A DNA stretch of 64,000 nt from Gemmobacter megaterium (GTDB lineage: Bacteria > Pseudomonadota > Alphaproteobacteria > Rhodobacterales > Rhodobacteraceae): NCBI RefSeq assembly GCF_900156815.1, contig NZ_FTOT01000001.1, positions 806,001-870,000 of the forward strand, written 5' to 3'. This document shows, piece after piece, positions 53,545 to 61,871 of this stretch. Numbering within the stretch: the stretch's first letter is position 1; each line of letters begins with the position of its first letter. A program made the position numbers and the translations under genes. Under the pieces are notes generated by a model that was not told the origin of the DNA, searched no databases, and saw only the letters and a list, made by a program, of their open reading frames with translations.

Positions 53545-53931
53545 TCAGCCCTTGAGGGCGGCGTGAACCGTATTCCAGGATTTCGCGCTGAAGCGCGGGT
53601 CGATCTCGCGCAGTTCGAGCGACAGGGCAAAGGGGCGGTCGCCCAGGCAGGGTTCCAGAAACGCCCTGGCCGCCGCATAGAGTGCCTGGGTGACGCGGGT
53701 CTTCTCGGCCTCGCTGCGGCCCTGGCCGATGCGGACCTGCATGTCGAGCCATAGCCAGCCCGGCGCGCCGTCGGCCACGGATTCGGAACTGGCGGCATGG
53801 CCGCGCACCCGGATGCCCCCCAGCGGAAACAGTCCGGTGTCCAGCATGGCCCGGCGCATGTGGTCGGCAAATCCGGGCATGTCCGCCAGGGCGGACAGTC
53901 CGGCGGCGTGATCATAGCTCAGATGCGGCAT
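53545..53931 (-). CDS. 5-carboxymethyl-2-hydroxymuconate isomerase-family protein
   Basis: A 128-residue tautomerase-superfamily protein beginning MPHLSYDHAAGLSAL, where Pro1 after Met removal is the expected catalytic base. Related enzymes (HpaF) act in homoprotocatechuate breakdown, but no other hpa gene is near. Divergent from the first M20 gene. Confidence 0.78.
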   Translation of the reverse strand: MPHLSYDHAAGLSALADMPGFADHMRRAMLDTGLFPLGGIRVRGHAASSESVADGAPGWLWLDMQVRIGQGRSEAEKTRVTQALYAAARAFLEPCLGDRPFALSLELREIDPRFSAKSWNTVHAALKG

Positions 53932-54052
53932 CGGCGGCTCCTTTCGCGGCAGGATGCGGCGGCGGGCGGGGGCTTGCAACCCCCCGGCGGTTGCGCCACG
54001 CTTTGACCCATGCCGCCGGGGCCGAACCTGGCGCCGACAGGGACGATGCCAG

Positions 54053-55222
54053 ATGCCGATCAAGAACCGCTTTGCCGAACTGCTGCCCGAAATCACCGCC
54101 TGGCGGCGCGATTTCCATGAAAACCCCGAGTTGATGTATGACGTGCATCGCACTGCCGGGATCGTGGCCGCCCGCCTGCGCGAGTTTGGCTGTGACGAGG
54201 TGGTCGAGGGCATCGGCAAGACCGGCGTCGTGGGGGTGATCCGAGGCCGCCAGAGCGGGTCGGGCAAGGTGGTGGGGCTGCGCGCCGATATGGATGCGCT
54301 GCCGATCACCGAACAGACGGGGGCGGCCCATGCCTCGAAAACGCCGGGGCTGATGCACGCCTGCGGACATGACGGCCATACCGCCATGCTGCTGGGCGCG
54401 GCGAAATATCTGGCCGAGACGCGGAATTTCGACGGCACGGTCGTGCTGGCCTTTCAGCCTGCCGAAGAAGGCGGCGCCGGGGGGCTGGCGATGGTGCAGG
54501 ACGGGCTGATGGACCGCTGGGGCATCCAGGAGGTCTATGGGATGCACAATTCCCCTGGCCTTGCCGTCGGGGAATTTGCCATCAAGCCCGGCGCGCTTTT
54601 GGCCTCGGCCGACGAGATCGAGATCACGGTGACCGGCAAGGGCGGCCATGCCGCCATGCCGCACAAGGCGGTGGATACCACGCTGGTGGCCAGCCATATC
54701 GTGGTGGCGCTGCAATCTATCGTGTCGCGCAATGCCGATCCGCTGCAGTCCATGGTGATTTCGGTGTGCACGTTCCAGACCGACAGCCCGGCGCATAACG
54801 TGATCCCGCAGACGGTGGTGATGAAGGGCACGGTGCGCACGCTGGACCCGGCCTTGCGCGATCTGGCCGAGGCGCGGATCCCCGCGCTGGCCGCCTCGGT
54901 GGCCGAGGCGTTCGGCGCCAGCGCAACGGTCGAGTACCGGCGCGGCTATCCGGTGACGATGAACACGCCGGAAAATACCGCCTTTGCCGCCGCCATCGCA
55001 GAAGAGGTGACAGGCCGCCCGACCAATGATGTCACCCCGCAGATGCCGGCCGAGGATTTCGCCTATATGCTGGAGGCGCGGCCCGGTGCCTATATGCTGA
55101 TCGGCAATGGCGACAGCGCCTTTTGTCATCACCCCGCCTATGATTTTGCCGACGAGGCCATTCCCTATGGCTGTAGCTGGTTCGCCACCCTGGTCGAACG
55201 TCGTATGCCCGTGTCGGCCTGA
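54053..55222 (+). CDS. M20-family aminoacylase/amidohydrolase, copy 1
   Basis: A 389-residue metallopeptidase-like amidohydrolase (hippurate hydrolase type). Metal ligands lie in HACGHDGHTAM, QPAEEGGAG and the C-terminal FCHHPAYDF; dimerisation-domain GGHAAMPH follows the usual pattern. It removes acyl groups from N-acyl amino acids. The next gene, 11 bases on, is a close paralogue. Confidence 0.92.
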   Translation: MPIKNRFAELLPEITAWRRDFHENPELMYDVHRTAGIVAARLREFGCDEVVEGIGKTGVVGVIRGRQSGSGKVVGLRADMDALPITEQTGAAHASKTPGLMHACGHDGHTAMLLGAAKYLAETRNFDGTVVLAFQPAEEGGAGGLAMVQDGLMDRWGIQEVYGMHNSPGLAVGEFAIKPGALLASADEIEITVTGKGGHAAMPHKAVDTTLVASHIVVALQSIVSRNADPLQSMVISVCTFQTDSPAHNVIPQTVVMKGTVRTLDPALRDLAEARIPALAASVAEAFGASATVEYRRGYPVTMNTPENTAFAAAIAEEVTGRPTNDVTPQMPAEDFAYMLEARPGAYMLIGNGDSAFCHHPAYDFADEAIPYGCSWFATLVERRMPVSA

Positions 55223-55233
55223 GGAGATCGAAG

Positions 55234-56400
55234 ATGCCCGTCAAGAACCGTATCGCCGAAATGCAGCCCGAGATTGCCGCGTGGCGCCGCGATTTTCACG
55301 AGAACCCCGAGCTGCTTTACGAGGTGCATCGCACCGCCGGGATCGTGGCGGACAAGCTGCGCGCCTTTGGCTGTGACGAGGTGGTGCCGGGAATTGGCCG
55401 CACCGGGGTTGTGGGGGTGATCCGGGGCCGCCAGACCGGATCGGGCCGGGTGGTCGGGTTGCGCGCCGATATGGACGCGCTGCCGATCCTGGAGGAAACC
55501 GGCCTGCCCCATGCGTCGAAGACGCCGGGCGTGATGCACGCCTGCGGGCATGACGGCCACACCGCCATGCTGCTGGGCGCGGCGCAATATCTGGCCGAGA
55601 CGCGCAACTTCGATGGCACGGTGGTGGTGATGTTCCAGCCCGCCGAAGAAGGTGGCGCGGGCGCCCGTGCCATGTGCGATGACGGCATGATGGAGCGTTG
55701 GGGCGTGCAGGAGGTCTATGGGATGCACAACTGGCCGGGGATTCCCGCAGGCCAGTTTGCCATCCGCCCCGGCCCGTTCTTTGCCGCGACCAACACGTTC
55801 ACCATCGACATCATGGGGCGCGGCGGCCATGCCGCGAAACCGAATGATACCGTGGATCCGACGGTTGTCGCCTCTCAGATCGTGCTGGCACTGCAATCCA
55901 TCGCCTCGCGCAGCACCGATCCGCTGGACTCGGTGGTGGTGTCTGTGACCTCCTTTGTCACCAGTTCCCAAGCTTACAATGTGATCCCGCAATCGGTGCA
56001 GCTCAAGGGCACGGTGCGCACGCTGACCAATGCAACGCGGGCCTTGGCCGAACAGCGGCTGCGCGCCATTGTCACGAATACGGCTGGGGCCTTTGGCGCA
56101 ACCGCGAGCATCGACTATATCGAGGGCTACCCGGTGATGGCCAACCACCCTGCGGAAACCGATCATGCCCGCGCGGTGGCAGCCGGCATCTCGGGCCAGC
56201 CGGTGCTGGAGGTGCCGCCGACCATGGGGGGCGAGGATTTCGCCTATATGCTGGAGGCGCGTCCGGGGGCCTATATCCTGGTCGGCAATGGCGATACCGC
56301 CAATGTCCATCATCCGGCCTATGACTTTGACGACAACATCATTCCCGCCGGATCGTCCTGGTATGTCGGGATGGTGGAAACGCGGATGCCGGTGGCCTGA
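55234..56400 (+). CDS. M20-family aminoacylase/amidohydrolase, copy 2
   Basis: A 388-residue paralogue of the preceding protein with the same order of motifs ([36 protein letters not shown]). Protein and DNA remain similar throughout, so the pair arose by tandem duplication. Differences cluster in the dimerisation domain and substrate region (for example SPGLAVGEFAIKPGALLA versus WPGIPAGQFAIRPGPFFA), suggesting different acyl substrates. Confidence 0.92.
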   Translation: MPVKNRIAEMQPEIAAWRRDFHENPELLYEVHRTAGIVADKLRAFGCDEVVPGIGRTGVVGVIRGRQTGSGRVVGLRADMDALPILEETGLPHASKTPGVMHACGHDGHTAMLLGAAQYLAETRNFDGTVVVMFQPAEEGGAGARAMCDDGMMERWGVQEVYGMHNWPGIPAGQFAIRPGPFFAATNTFTIDIMGRGGHAAKPNDTVDPTVVASQIVLALQSIASRSTDPLDSVVVSVTSFVTSSQAYNVIPQSVQLKGTVRTLTNATRALAEQRLRAIVTNTAGAFGATASIDYIEGYPVMANHPAETDHARAVAAGISGQPVLEVPPTMGGEDFAYMLEARPGAYILVGNGDTANVHHPAYDFDDNIIPAGSSWYVGMVETRMPVA

Positions 56401-56478
56401 CCGGCCACGGCCCTTTCCTTGCGGCGGGGCCTGCCCTACATCGGGGACAGGCCCCTGCCGGGCCACAAGGGGAAGACG

Positions 56479-57591
56479 ATGGGCCAAACGATCCGCCAGA
56501 TTGCCGCAGCCTTGGGCGTTCGTGCCGAAGGCGATCTGGATCTGATGGTCCTGCGGGCGGCCGAGCCTGCGCAGGCCGGGCCGGACGATCTGGCACTGGC
56601 GATGGACCAGAAATACGCAGGCGGGCTGGCGCAGGGCAAGGCGCGCGCAGCCGTGTTGTGGGAAGATGCCGATTGGCAGGGGTTGGGCTTGCAGGCCGCG
56701 ATCTTTGTCGGGCGCCCGCGTCTGGCCATGTCGGGGATCACCCGCAGCTTTGATGCCGGGCCGGAGCTTGCCCCCGGCGTGCATCCGTTGGCGGTGGTCG
56801 ATTCATCGGCCCATATCGGCGCAGGCGCGGCCATCGGGCCCTTTGTGGTCATCGGGCGGGATGTGCGGATCGGCACACGGGCCCGGATCGCCAGCCATGC
56901 CAGCATCGCCGAAGGCGCGGTGATTGGCGAGGATGCGCTGATCCATGCCGGGGTGCGCATCTGCCATCATGTCACCATCGGCGACCGGCTGATCGCCCAG
57001 CCCGGTGCCATCATCGGCTCGGACGGGTTTTCCTTTGTCACCCCGGAAAAATCCGGGGTCGAGGTCGTGCGGTCCACCCTTGGCGAACGCGACGAAATCC
57101 GGGCGCAAAGCTGGATCCGCATCCATTCGGTGGGCGGGGTCGAGATTGGCGACGATGTGGAAATCGGCGCCAATGCCACCATAGACCGCGGGACCATCCG
57201 CGCCACGCGCATAGGGCGCGGCACCAAGCTGGATAACCTCGTGCATGTCGGTCACAATGTTCAGGTCGGGCAGGATTGCCTGTTGTGCGGACAGGTGGGC
57301 ATTGCGGGATCGTCCCGGATTGGCGACCGTGTCGTGCTGGGCGGGCAATGCGGCGTGTCGGACAATATCATCGTCGGCAATGACGTCATCGCAGGCGGCG
57401 CCAGCAAGATTTTCACCAATGTTCCCGCAGGGCGAGTCATTCTTGGCAGCCCCGCCGTCAGGATGGAAACACAGATCGAGATCAACAAGGCGCTGCGCCG
57501 CCTGCCGCGGCTGATGCAGACGGTGGCAGAGCTTCGGAAAATTGTTACAGGATCCGTGCAAAAGGACGGTGCCGATCAGGAGGGGACATGA
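56479..57591 (+). CDS. lpxD: LpxD-type UDP-3-O-acylglucosamine N-acyltransferase (probable paralogue)
   Basis: A 370-residue left-handed beta-helix acyltransferase for lipid A. The N-terminal uridine-binding part is followed by hexapeptide repeats (IGAGAAIGPFVVIG) and NLVHVGHNVQVG, which holds the catalytic His. In many alphaproteobacterial LpxD proteins a later repeat reads GVAGHLTIGD; here it is GVSDNIIVGN, so a conserved His is missing. It is not in a bamA-fabZ-lpxA cluster but overlaps an acyl carrier protein gene by four bases, suggesting a specialised copy. Confidence 0.85.
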   Translation: MGQTIRQIAAALGVRAEGDLDLMVLRAAEPAQAGPDDLALAMDQKYAGGLAQGKARAAVLWEDADWQGLGLQAAIFVGRPRLAMSGITRSFDAGPELAPGVHPLAVVDSSAHIGAGAAIGPFVVIGRDVRIGTRARIASHASIAEGAVIGEDALIHAGVRICHHVTIGDRLIAQPGAIIGSDGFSFVTPEKSGVEVVRSTLGERDEIRAQSWIRIHSVGGVEIGDDVEIGANATIDRGTIRATRIGRGTKLDNLVHVGHNVQVGQDCLLCGQVGIAGSSRIGDRVVLGGQCGVSDNIIVGNDVIAGGASKIFTNVPAGRVILGSPAVRMETQIEINKALRRLPRLMQTVAELRKIVTGSVQKDGADQEGT

Positions 57592-57848
57592 CCATCAAGG
57601 ACAGGGTGATCGCCATCATCGCCGAACAGGCGGTTCTGGATGTGGCGGATGTGACGATGGACAGCACGCTGGAAAGCCTGGGGATCGACAGCCTCGGGCT
57701 GGTCGAGTCGATCTTTGCCATCGAAGAGGCATTCGATGTGTCCGTGCCCTTCAACGCCAATGACCCGTCGCAAAGCGACTTCGACATTTCCTCGGTGGCC
57801 TCGATCATCGCGGCGGTGGAAAAGCTGGTGGCGGAACAGCACGCATGA
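57588..57848 (+). CDS. dedicated acyl carrier protein
   Basis: An 86-residue ACP with the phosphopantetheine site GIDSLGLVE (Ser35) and a non-standard acidic helix followed by FDVSVPFNANDPSQSDFD. It differs from housekeeping AcpP and from rhizobial AcpXL. It overlaps both lpxD and the ketosynthase gene by four bases, implying it carries the acyl chain made by the ketosynthase to LpxD. Confidence 0.88.
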   Translation: MTIKDRVIAIIAEQAVLDVADVTMDSTLESLGIDSLGLVESIFAIEEAFDVSVPFNANDPSQSDFDISSVASIIAAVEKLVAEQHA

Positions 57849-59053
57849 GGCGGGTGGTCATCACGGGCGCGGGCACGGTGAACGCGCTGGCCCAGGATGT
57901 GCCGGGAACCCTGGCCGCCATGCGCGAAGGGCGCTGCGGCATTGGCCCGCTGGAGATCCGCGACCGAGAGCGGCTGTCGGTTTCGATCGGCGGTCAGGTC
58001 AAGGGCTGGGACGCCGAAGCCCATTTCAACCGCCAGCAGATCGCGCTCTACGACCGCTTTACCCAGTTCACCCTGCACGCCGCGCGCGAGGCGATCACCC
58101 AGTCCGGGCTGGTGTTCGAGGATCAGCTCTCGCTGACCTCGGGTGCGGTGCTGGGCACGGCAGGCGGCGGTGTGAACACCTGGGACGACAATTACCGCAC
58201 GGTCTATGAGGAAGGCAAAAACCGCGTCCACCCCTTTGTCGTGCCAAAACTGATGAACAATGCCGCTGCCAGCCATGTCAGCATGGAATGGAACCTGCGC
58301 GGCCCCAGCTTTACCGTGGCCACCGCCTGCGCCAGTTCCAACCACGCCATGGGGCTGGCGTTCCAGATGGTGCGCTCGGGGGCGGCGACGGCGATGATCA
58401 CCGGCGGATCCGAGGCGATGCTGTGTTTTGGCGGCATCAAGGCCTGGGAAGGGCTGCGCGTCATGTCCCGGACCGCCTGTCGCCCGTTCAGCATGAACCG
58501 CGACGGCATGGTCCAGGGCGAAGGCGCCGGGGTCTTCGTGTTCGAGGAGTACGACCATGCCCGCGCCCGTGGCGCGCATATCCTGGCCGAAGTGGCCGGC
58601 TTTGCCATGTCCTCGGATGCCGGTGATATCGTGATGCCTTCGGCCCAGGGGGCGGAACGTGCCATCACCGGCGCACTGCGCGACGCCCGGCTGAACCCCG
58701 AAGATGTCGGCTACATCAACGCGCATGGCACCGGGACAGCGGCGAATGACAAGACCGAATGCGCCGCCGTCGCCCATGCCTTTGGCCATCATGCCGACCG
58801 CCTGCTCATCTCCTCGACCAAGGCGATGCACGGCCATTGCATTGGCGGCACCGGCGCGGTGGAACTGCTGGCCTGCCTGATGGCCCTGAACGACGGGGTG
58901 ATCGCCCCGACCATCGGCTATGAAGACCCCGATCCCGAATGTGCGCTGGACGTGGTGCCGAATGTGGCGCGCAAGGCCAGGGTGGATGCTGTGCTGTCGA
59001 ATGCCTTTGCCTTTGGCGGGCTGAACGCGGTCGTCGCGCTGCGTCGGCTTTAG
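57845..59053 (+). CDS. beta-ketoacyl-ACP synthase (FabF-like)
   Basis: A 402-residue condensing enzyme with the Cys-His-His triad: TACASSN (Cys162), NAHGTGTA (His294) and KAMHGHCIGG (His331). It elongates acyl-ACP with malonyl-ACP, producing 3-oxoacyl-ACP. No ketoreductase or dehydratase gene accompanies it in this operon, so its product might be used as the 3-oxo form. Confidence 0.9.
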   Translation: MRRVVITGAGTVNALAQDVPGTLAAMREGRCGIGPLEIRDRERLSVSIGGQVKGWDAEAHFNRQQIALYDRFTQFTLHAAREAITQSGLVFEDQLSLTSGAVLGTAGGGVNTWDDNYRTVYEEGKNRVHPFVVPKLMNNAAASHVSMEWNLRGPSFTVATACASSNHAMGLAFQMVRSGAATAMITGGSEAMLCFGGIKAWEGLRVMSRTACRPFSMNRDGMVQGEGAGVFVFEEYDHARARGAHILAEVAGFAMSSDAGDIVMPSAQGAERAITGALRDARLNPEDVGYINAHGTGTAANDKTECAAVAHAFGHHADRLLISSTKAMHGHCIGGTGAVELLACLMALNDGVIAPTIGYEDPDPECALDVVPNVARKARVDAVLSNAFAFGGLNAVVALRRL

Positions 59054-59101
59054 CCTGGCCCCCCCGGCGGGCGGAGGGGCGTTGCCTGCAAGCCAGGCCG
59101 T

Positions 59102-60124
59102 TCAGCGCCAGCCCAAGGCAGGTGCCACATGGGTAAGGATCGCCTCGATGACATGGGCATTGTACTCCACGCCCAACTGGTTCGGCACCGTCAGCAACAG
59201 CGTATCGGCCTCGGCAATCGCCTCGTCCTGGCGCAGTTGATCGACCAGCCGGTCGGGCTCATCGGCATAGCTGCGGCCAAAGATCGCGCGGGTCTGGGCG
59301 TCGATGTAGCCGACCGAGTCCTGCTCCTTGCCGCCCCTGCCGAAATAGGCGCGGTCCCTATCGTTCAGCAGTGCAAAGATCGACCGGCTGACCGACACGC
59401 GCGGGGTGCGGGCATGACCTGCCGCCGCCCATGCGTCGCGATACTTGCGGATCTGTCTGGCCTGCTGAACGTGGAACGGCTCTCCGGTTTCGTCGTCCTT
59501 CAGGGTCGAGCTTTGCAGGTTCATGCCCATCTGTGCGGCCCAGATGGCCGTGGCATCTGATCCCGACCCCCACCAGATGCGGTCGCGCAACCCTTCGGAA
59601 TGCGGCTCCAGACGCAACAGGCCCGGCGGATTTGGAAACATGGGGCGCGGATTGGGCTGGGCAAATCCCTCGCCCTTCAGCACATCCAGCAAGACCTGCG
59701 TATGTCGGCGGCCCATATCGGCATCGGTCTGCCCGTCCTCGGGGGCATAGCCGAAGTACCGCCAACCGTCGATCACCTGTTCGGGGCTGCCCCGCGACAG
59801 GCCCAGTTGCAGGCGCCCGCCCGAAATCAGGTCGGCGGCACCGGCATCCTCGGCCATATACAGCGGGTTCTCATACCGCATGTCGATCACGGCGGTGCCG
59901 ATCTCGATCTTTCTGGTGCGCGCGCCGACGGCCGCCAGCAGCGGAAACGGCGATGCGAGTTGCCGTGCAAAGTGATGCACCCGGAAATAGGCCCCATCTG
60001 CGCCCAGGTCCTCGGCCGCAACGGCAAGGTCGATGGATTGCAACAGCGCGTCGCCCGCGCTGCGGGTGCCCGACTGCGACGAAGGCGCCCAATGGCCAAA
60101 AGAGAGAAAACCGATATTTTTCAT
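59102..60124 (-). CDS. LLM-class flavin-dependent oxidoreductase
   Basis: A 340-residue luciferase-like monooxygenase: MKNIGFLSFGHWAPS at the N-terminus, the FMN-region GARTRKIEIGTAVI and GGRLQLGLSRGSPEQV. This single-component group is widespread and its substrates are unknown. Start at 60124 preferred over a further 9-residue extension. Convergent with the ketosynthase gene. Confidence 0.88.
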   Translation of the reverse strand: MKNIGFLSFGHWAPSSQSGTRSAGDALLQSIDLAVAAEDLGADGAYFRVHHFARQLASPFPLLAAVGARTRKIEIGTAVIDMRYENPLYMAEDAGAADLISGGRLQLGLSRGSPEQVIDGWRYFGYAPEDGQTDADMGRRHTQVLLDVLKGEGFAQPNPRPMFPNPPGLLRLEPHSEGLRDRIWWGSGSDATAIWAAQMGMNLQSSTLKDDETGEPFHVQQARQIRKYRDAWAAAGHARTPRVSVSRSIFALLNDRDRAYFGRGGKEQDSVGYIDAQTRAIFGRSYADEPDRLVDQLRQDEAIAEADTLLLTVPNQLGVEYNAHVIEAILTHVAPALGWR

Positions 60125-60348
60125 GGGTCTGGTCCTGTCCACCACGATCACCCTGCCATGCCGGATCTGGCACGCGAGGCCGGGCGGGTTGCAGCCAATC
60201 TAGGCAGGCACCCGGCCCGGAACCAGCCCCTGTCGCGGGCCGGTCTGCACAGTCACTGTGCCCGGAGCCACGCTGGCCCGCTCCGGAACGGGCTGGACAA
60301 TCGGGCCAGCCGCAGCATTCTGATCTGCCATCACGGAGCAAGGACGGC

Positions 60349-60711
60349 ATGAACCAGACCCCGAACGGATTTCAGGCGCAGGTACGTGACTGGATGCACG
60401 ACTGCTTTGGGCAGGCGCTGTCCGACGACCGCACCGAGCGCAACCGCCGCTACCTGGAGGAATCGCTGGAGCTGGTGCAGTCCCTTGGCGGCAGCCGTGA
60501 ACAGGCCCATGCCCTTGTAGATTATGTGTTCTCCCGCCCCGCAGGCCAACCCGCGCAAGAGGTCGGCGGCGCGATGGTGACGCTGGCAGCCCTGTGCGAG
60601 GCGAACGGGCTGGACATGCAGGCCGCGGCAGAGCAAGAGCTTGCGCGCATTCTGGACCCCCGGATCATGGCGCAAATCCGTGAACGCCAGACGCGCAAGC
60701 CGCAGCTCTAG
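60349..60711 (+). CDS. MazG-like nucleotide pyrophosphohydrolase domain protein
   Basis: A 120-residue all-helical protein with ERNRRYLEESLELVQSLG and, later, QEVGGAMVTLAALCEANGL, which resemble the acidic metal-binding helices of MazG-like NTP pyrophosphohydrolases. AGGA precedes the ATG. Small MazG-like proteins may clean up abnormal nucleotides. Followed by a strong hairpin. Confidence 0.65.
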   Translation: MNQTPNGFQAQVRDWMHDCFGQALSDDRTERNRRYLEESLELVQSLGGSREQAHALVDYVFSRPAGQPAQEVGGAMVTLAALCEANGLDMQAAAEQELARILDPRIMAQIRERQTRKPQL

Positions 60712-60720
60712 CGCATGGAA

Positions 60721-60745
60721 AAGGCCGCCCGGACAGGGCGGCCTT
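60721..60745. terminator. terminator between convergent genes
   Basis: Perfect ten-base stem AAGGCCGCCC/GGGCGGCCTT between the MazG-like and IalB genes; the same stem sequence as the terminator at 4724-4750. Short T-runs. Confidence 0.7.
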
Positions 60746-60769
60746 GCGCATGTTCTTGCGTGAACCGGA

Positions 60770-61435
60770 TCAGTTCCCCGACGGCTCGGCCTCTGCCGCG
60801 GCCTTGTCCGCGGCGTCATTCGCCTTGACCACCGCCTCATATCCGGCCGTGAAACCCTTGAGCGACATGGTGATTTCCACCTGCTCATCCGGCAGCATCG
60901 CAGGCACGATGATGAACGTGGCCTTGTTCCCCCGGCGGAAGGCCGCCAGTTCAGCCGAGGTGAACCCCACCCGCGCAACACAGCCCATCGAGGCACACAG
61001 CGTGAAGGGATAGCGCTTCGCCTGGCCGTTATCGACGCGCATCGTGACCTGCGCGGTCAGCAGCGTTTCCAGCGGCGTCACGATCGACGCGCCGGCCGCG
61101 GCCTGTCCGCCGGGCGGCAGGTTGAACAGGTTGATCTCGGCCACCGAATTCCCCTGATCGTCCTGCATCAGCTGATACAGCTGGCAAGGGTCGATCCCGG
61201 TCTCGGTACGCACGCAAGTGACCTGCCAGTCGTCGAAGGTCTCCTTGACATAGGTGGTGCCAAGGCCCTCGATGTCTTCGCCCATCGAGATACCCGCCCG
61301 TGCGGCGGCATCGTCGGCAGCGCCAGCCGCTGCGGCGGGGGCCTCGGTCGCAGGCGCGGTCGTGGTCTGCGCCAGCGCGGGGGCGGCCAGCAACGCCGAA
61401 AGGGCCAGGGCGAACAGCGGATGGGTAGATTTCAT
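60770..61435 (-). CDS. invasion-associated locus B (IalB) family protein
   Basis: A 221-residue secreted protein: signal peptide ending ALAQ (about 1-22), an Ala/Pro-rich spacer (about 23-50) and an IalB domain from about residue 60 (TFDDWQVTCVRTETGIDPCQ, RYPFTLCASMGCVARVGF). Four conserved cysteines are present. It has the typical IalB arrangement, unlike the shorter copy at 4171. Function in free-living species unknown; an unusual leader lies upstream. Confidence 0.87.
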   Translation of the reverse strand: MKSTHPLFALALSALLAAPALAQTTTAPATEAPAAAAGAADDAAARAGISMGEDIEGLGTTYVKETFDDWQVTCVRTETGIDPCQLYQLMQDDQGNSVAEINLFNLPPGGQAAAGASIVTPLETLLTAQVTMRVDNGQAKRYPFTLCASMGCVARVGFTSAELAAFRRGNKATFIIVPAMLPDEQVEITMSLKGFTAGYEAVVKANDAADKAAAEAEPSGN

Positions 61436-61562
61436 GACAGTCCCGTCTTCGTTGTTTCGGCGCCGGAATACCATGGGGTGCCAACCGAGTCAGGCCCCAA
61501 AACGGGGGGCGGGCACAATACCGCCGCCCAGGCGCAAAGATGTGAACACCGGATCTGGGTGG

Positions 61563-61601
61563 CTAGAAAAGGAAAAGGGCCCAAGGGCCCTTTTCCGCCA
61601 T
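61563..61601 (-). CDS. candidate 12-residue leader peptide with embedded hairpin
   Basis: ATG at 61601 with GGGAG six bases upstream opens MAEKGPWALFLF and a stop. The codons from the third onward lie in a perfect 12-base inverted repeat GGAAAAGGGCCC/GGGCCCTTTTCC (61571-61596), and the minus-strand copy is followed by TTTTC, like an intrinsic terminator. The arrangement resembles an attenuator upstream of the IalB gene, or the end of a small RNA. Confidence 0.45.
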   Translation of the reverse strand: MAEKGPWALFLF

Positions 61602-61639
61602 TCTTTGCTCCCTGTCGGACCGGCCGACTTATGGGTTGG

Positions 61640-61668
61640 ACGCTAGGGCCTGTTCAAGCTTGCGTCAA
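61640..61668 (-). promoter_or_regulatory. sigma70-like promoter for the IalB leader
   Basis: Minus-strand TTGACG (61668-61663) and TAGCGT (61645-61640) are 17 bases apart, a good housekeeping promoter match. Transcription would start near 61633, about 30 bases before the leader peptide start. Confidence 0.55.
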
Positions 61669-61871
61669 CAGGGATTCTGGCAGTTCTGTAACGAAAAGGA
61701 CCGCGCCCGCGATGGGCGCGGCCAGTCTGACAGGGAGGACCATCGGCCCGCTCTGGTGCTGCTTGGCACCCTTGCCGGCCGGAACCAGACTGGCACAATG
61801 CCCTTAACGATGTATGTTGACTGGGCGCAGCCACAAGGGGCCGCGACACGGGCAGCAAAGGCAAGGTGGCA
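61669..61871. other. intergenic region before the HerA-like gene
   Basis: About 200 bases with a GC-rich hairpin CCGCGCCC/GGGCGCGG (61701-61721) and no supported gene. AAGGTGGC before 61872 is a weak ribosome-binding site. Confidence 0.4.

Noticed and set aside
61563-61601. Tryptophan attenuator
   Set aside because: The leader has a single Trp codon and no trp gene follows.
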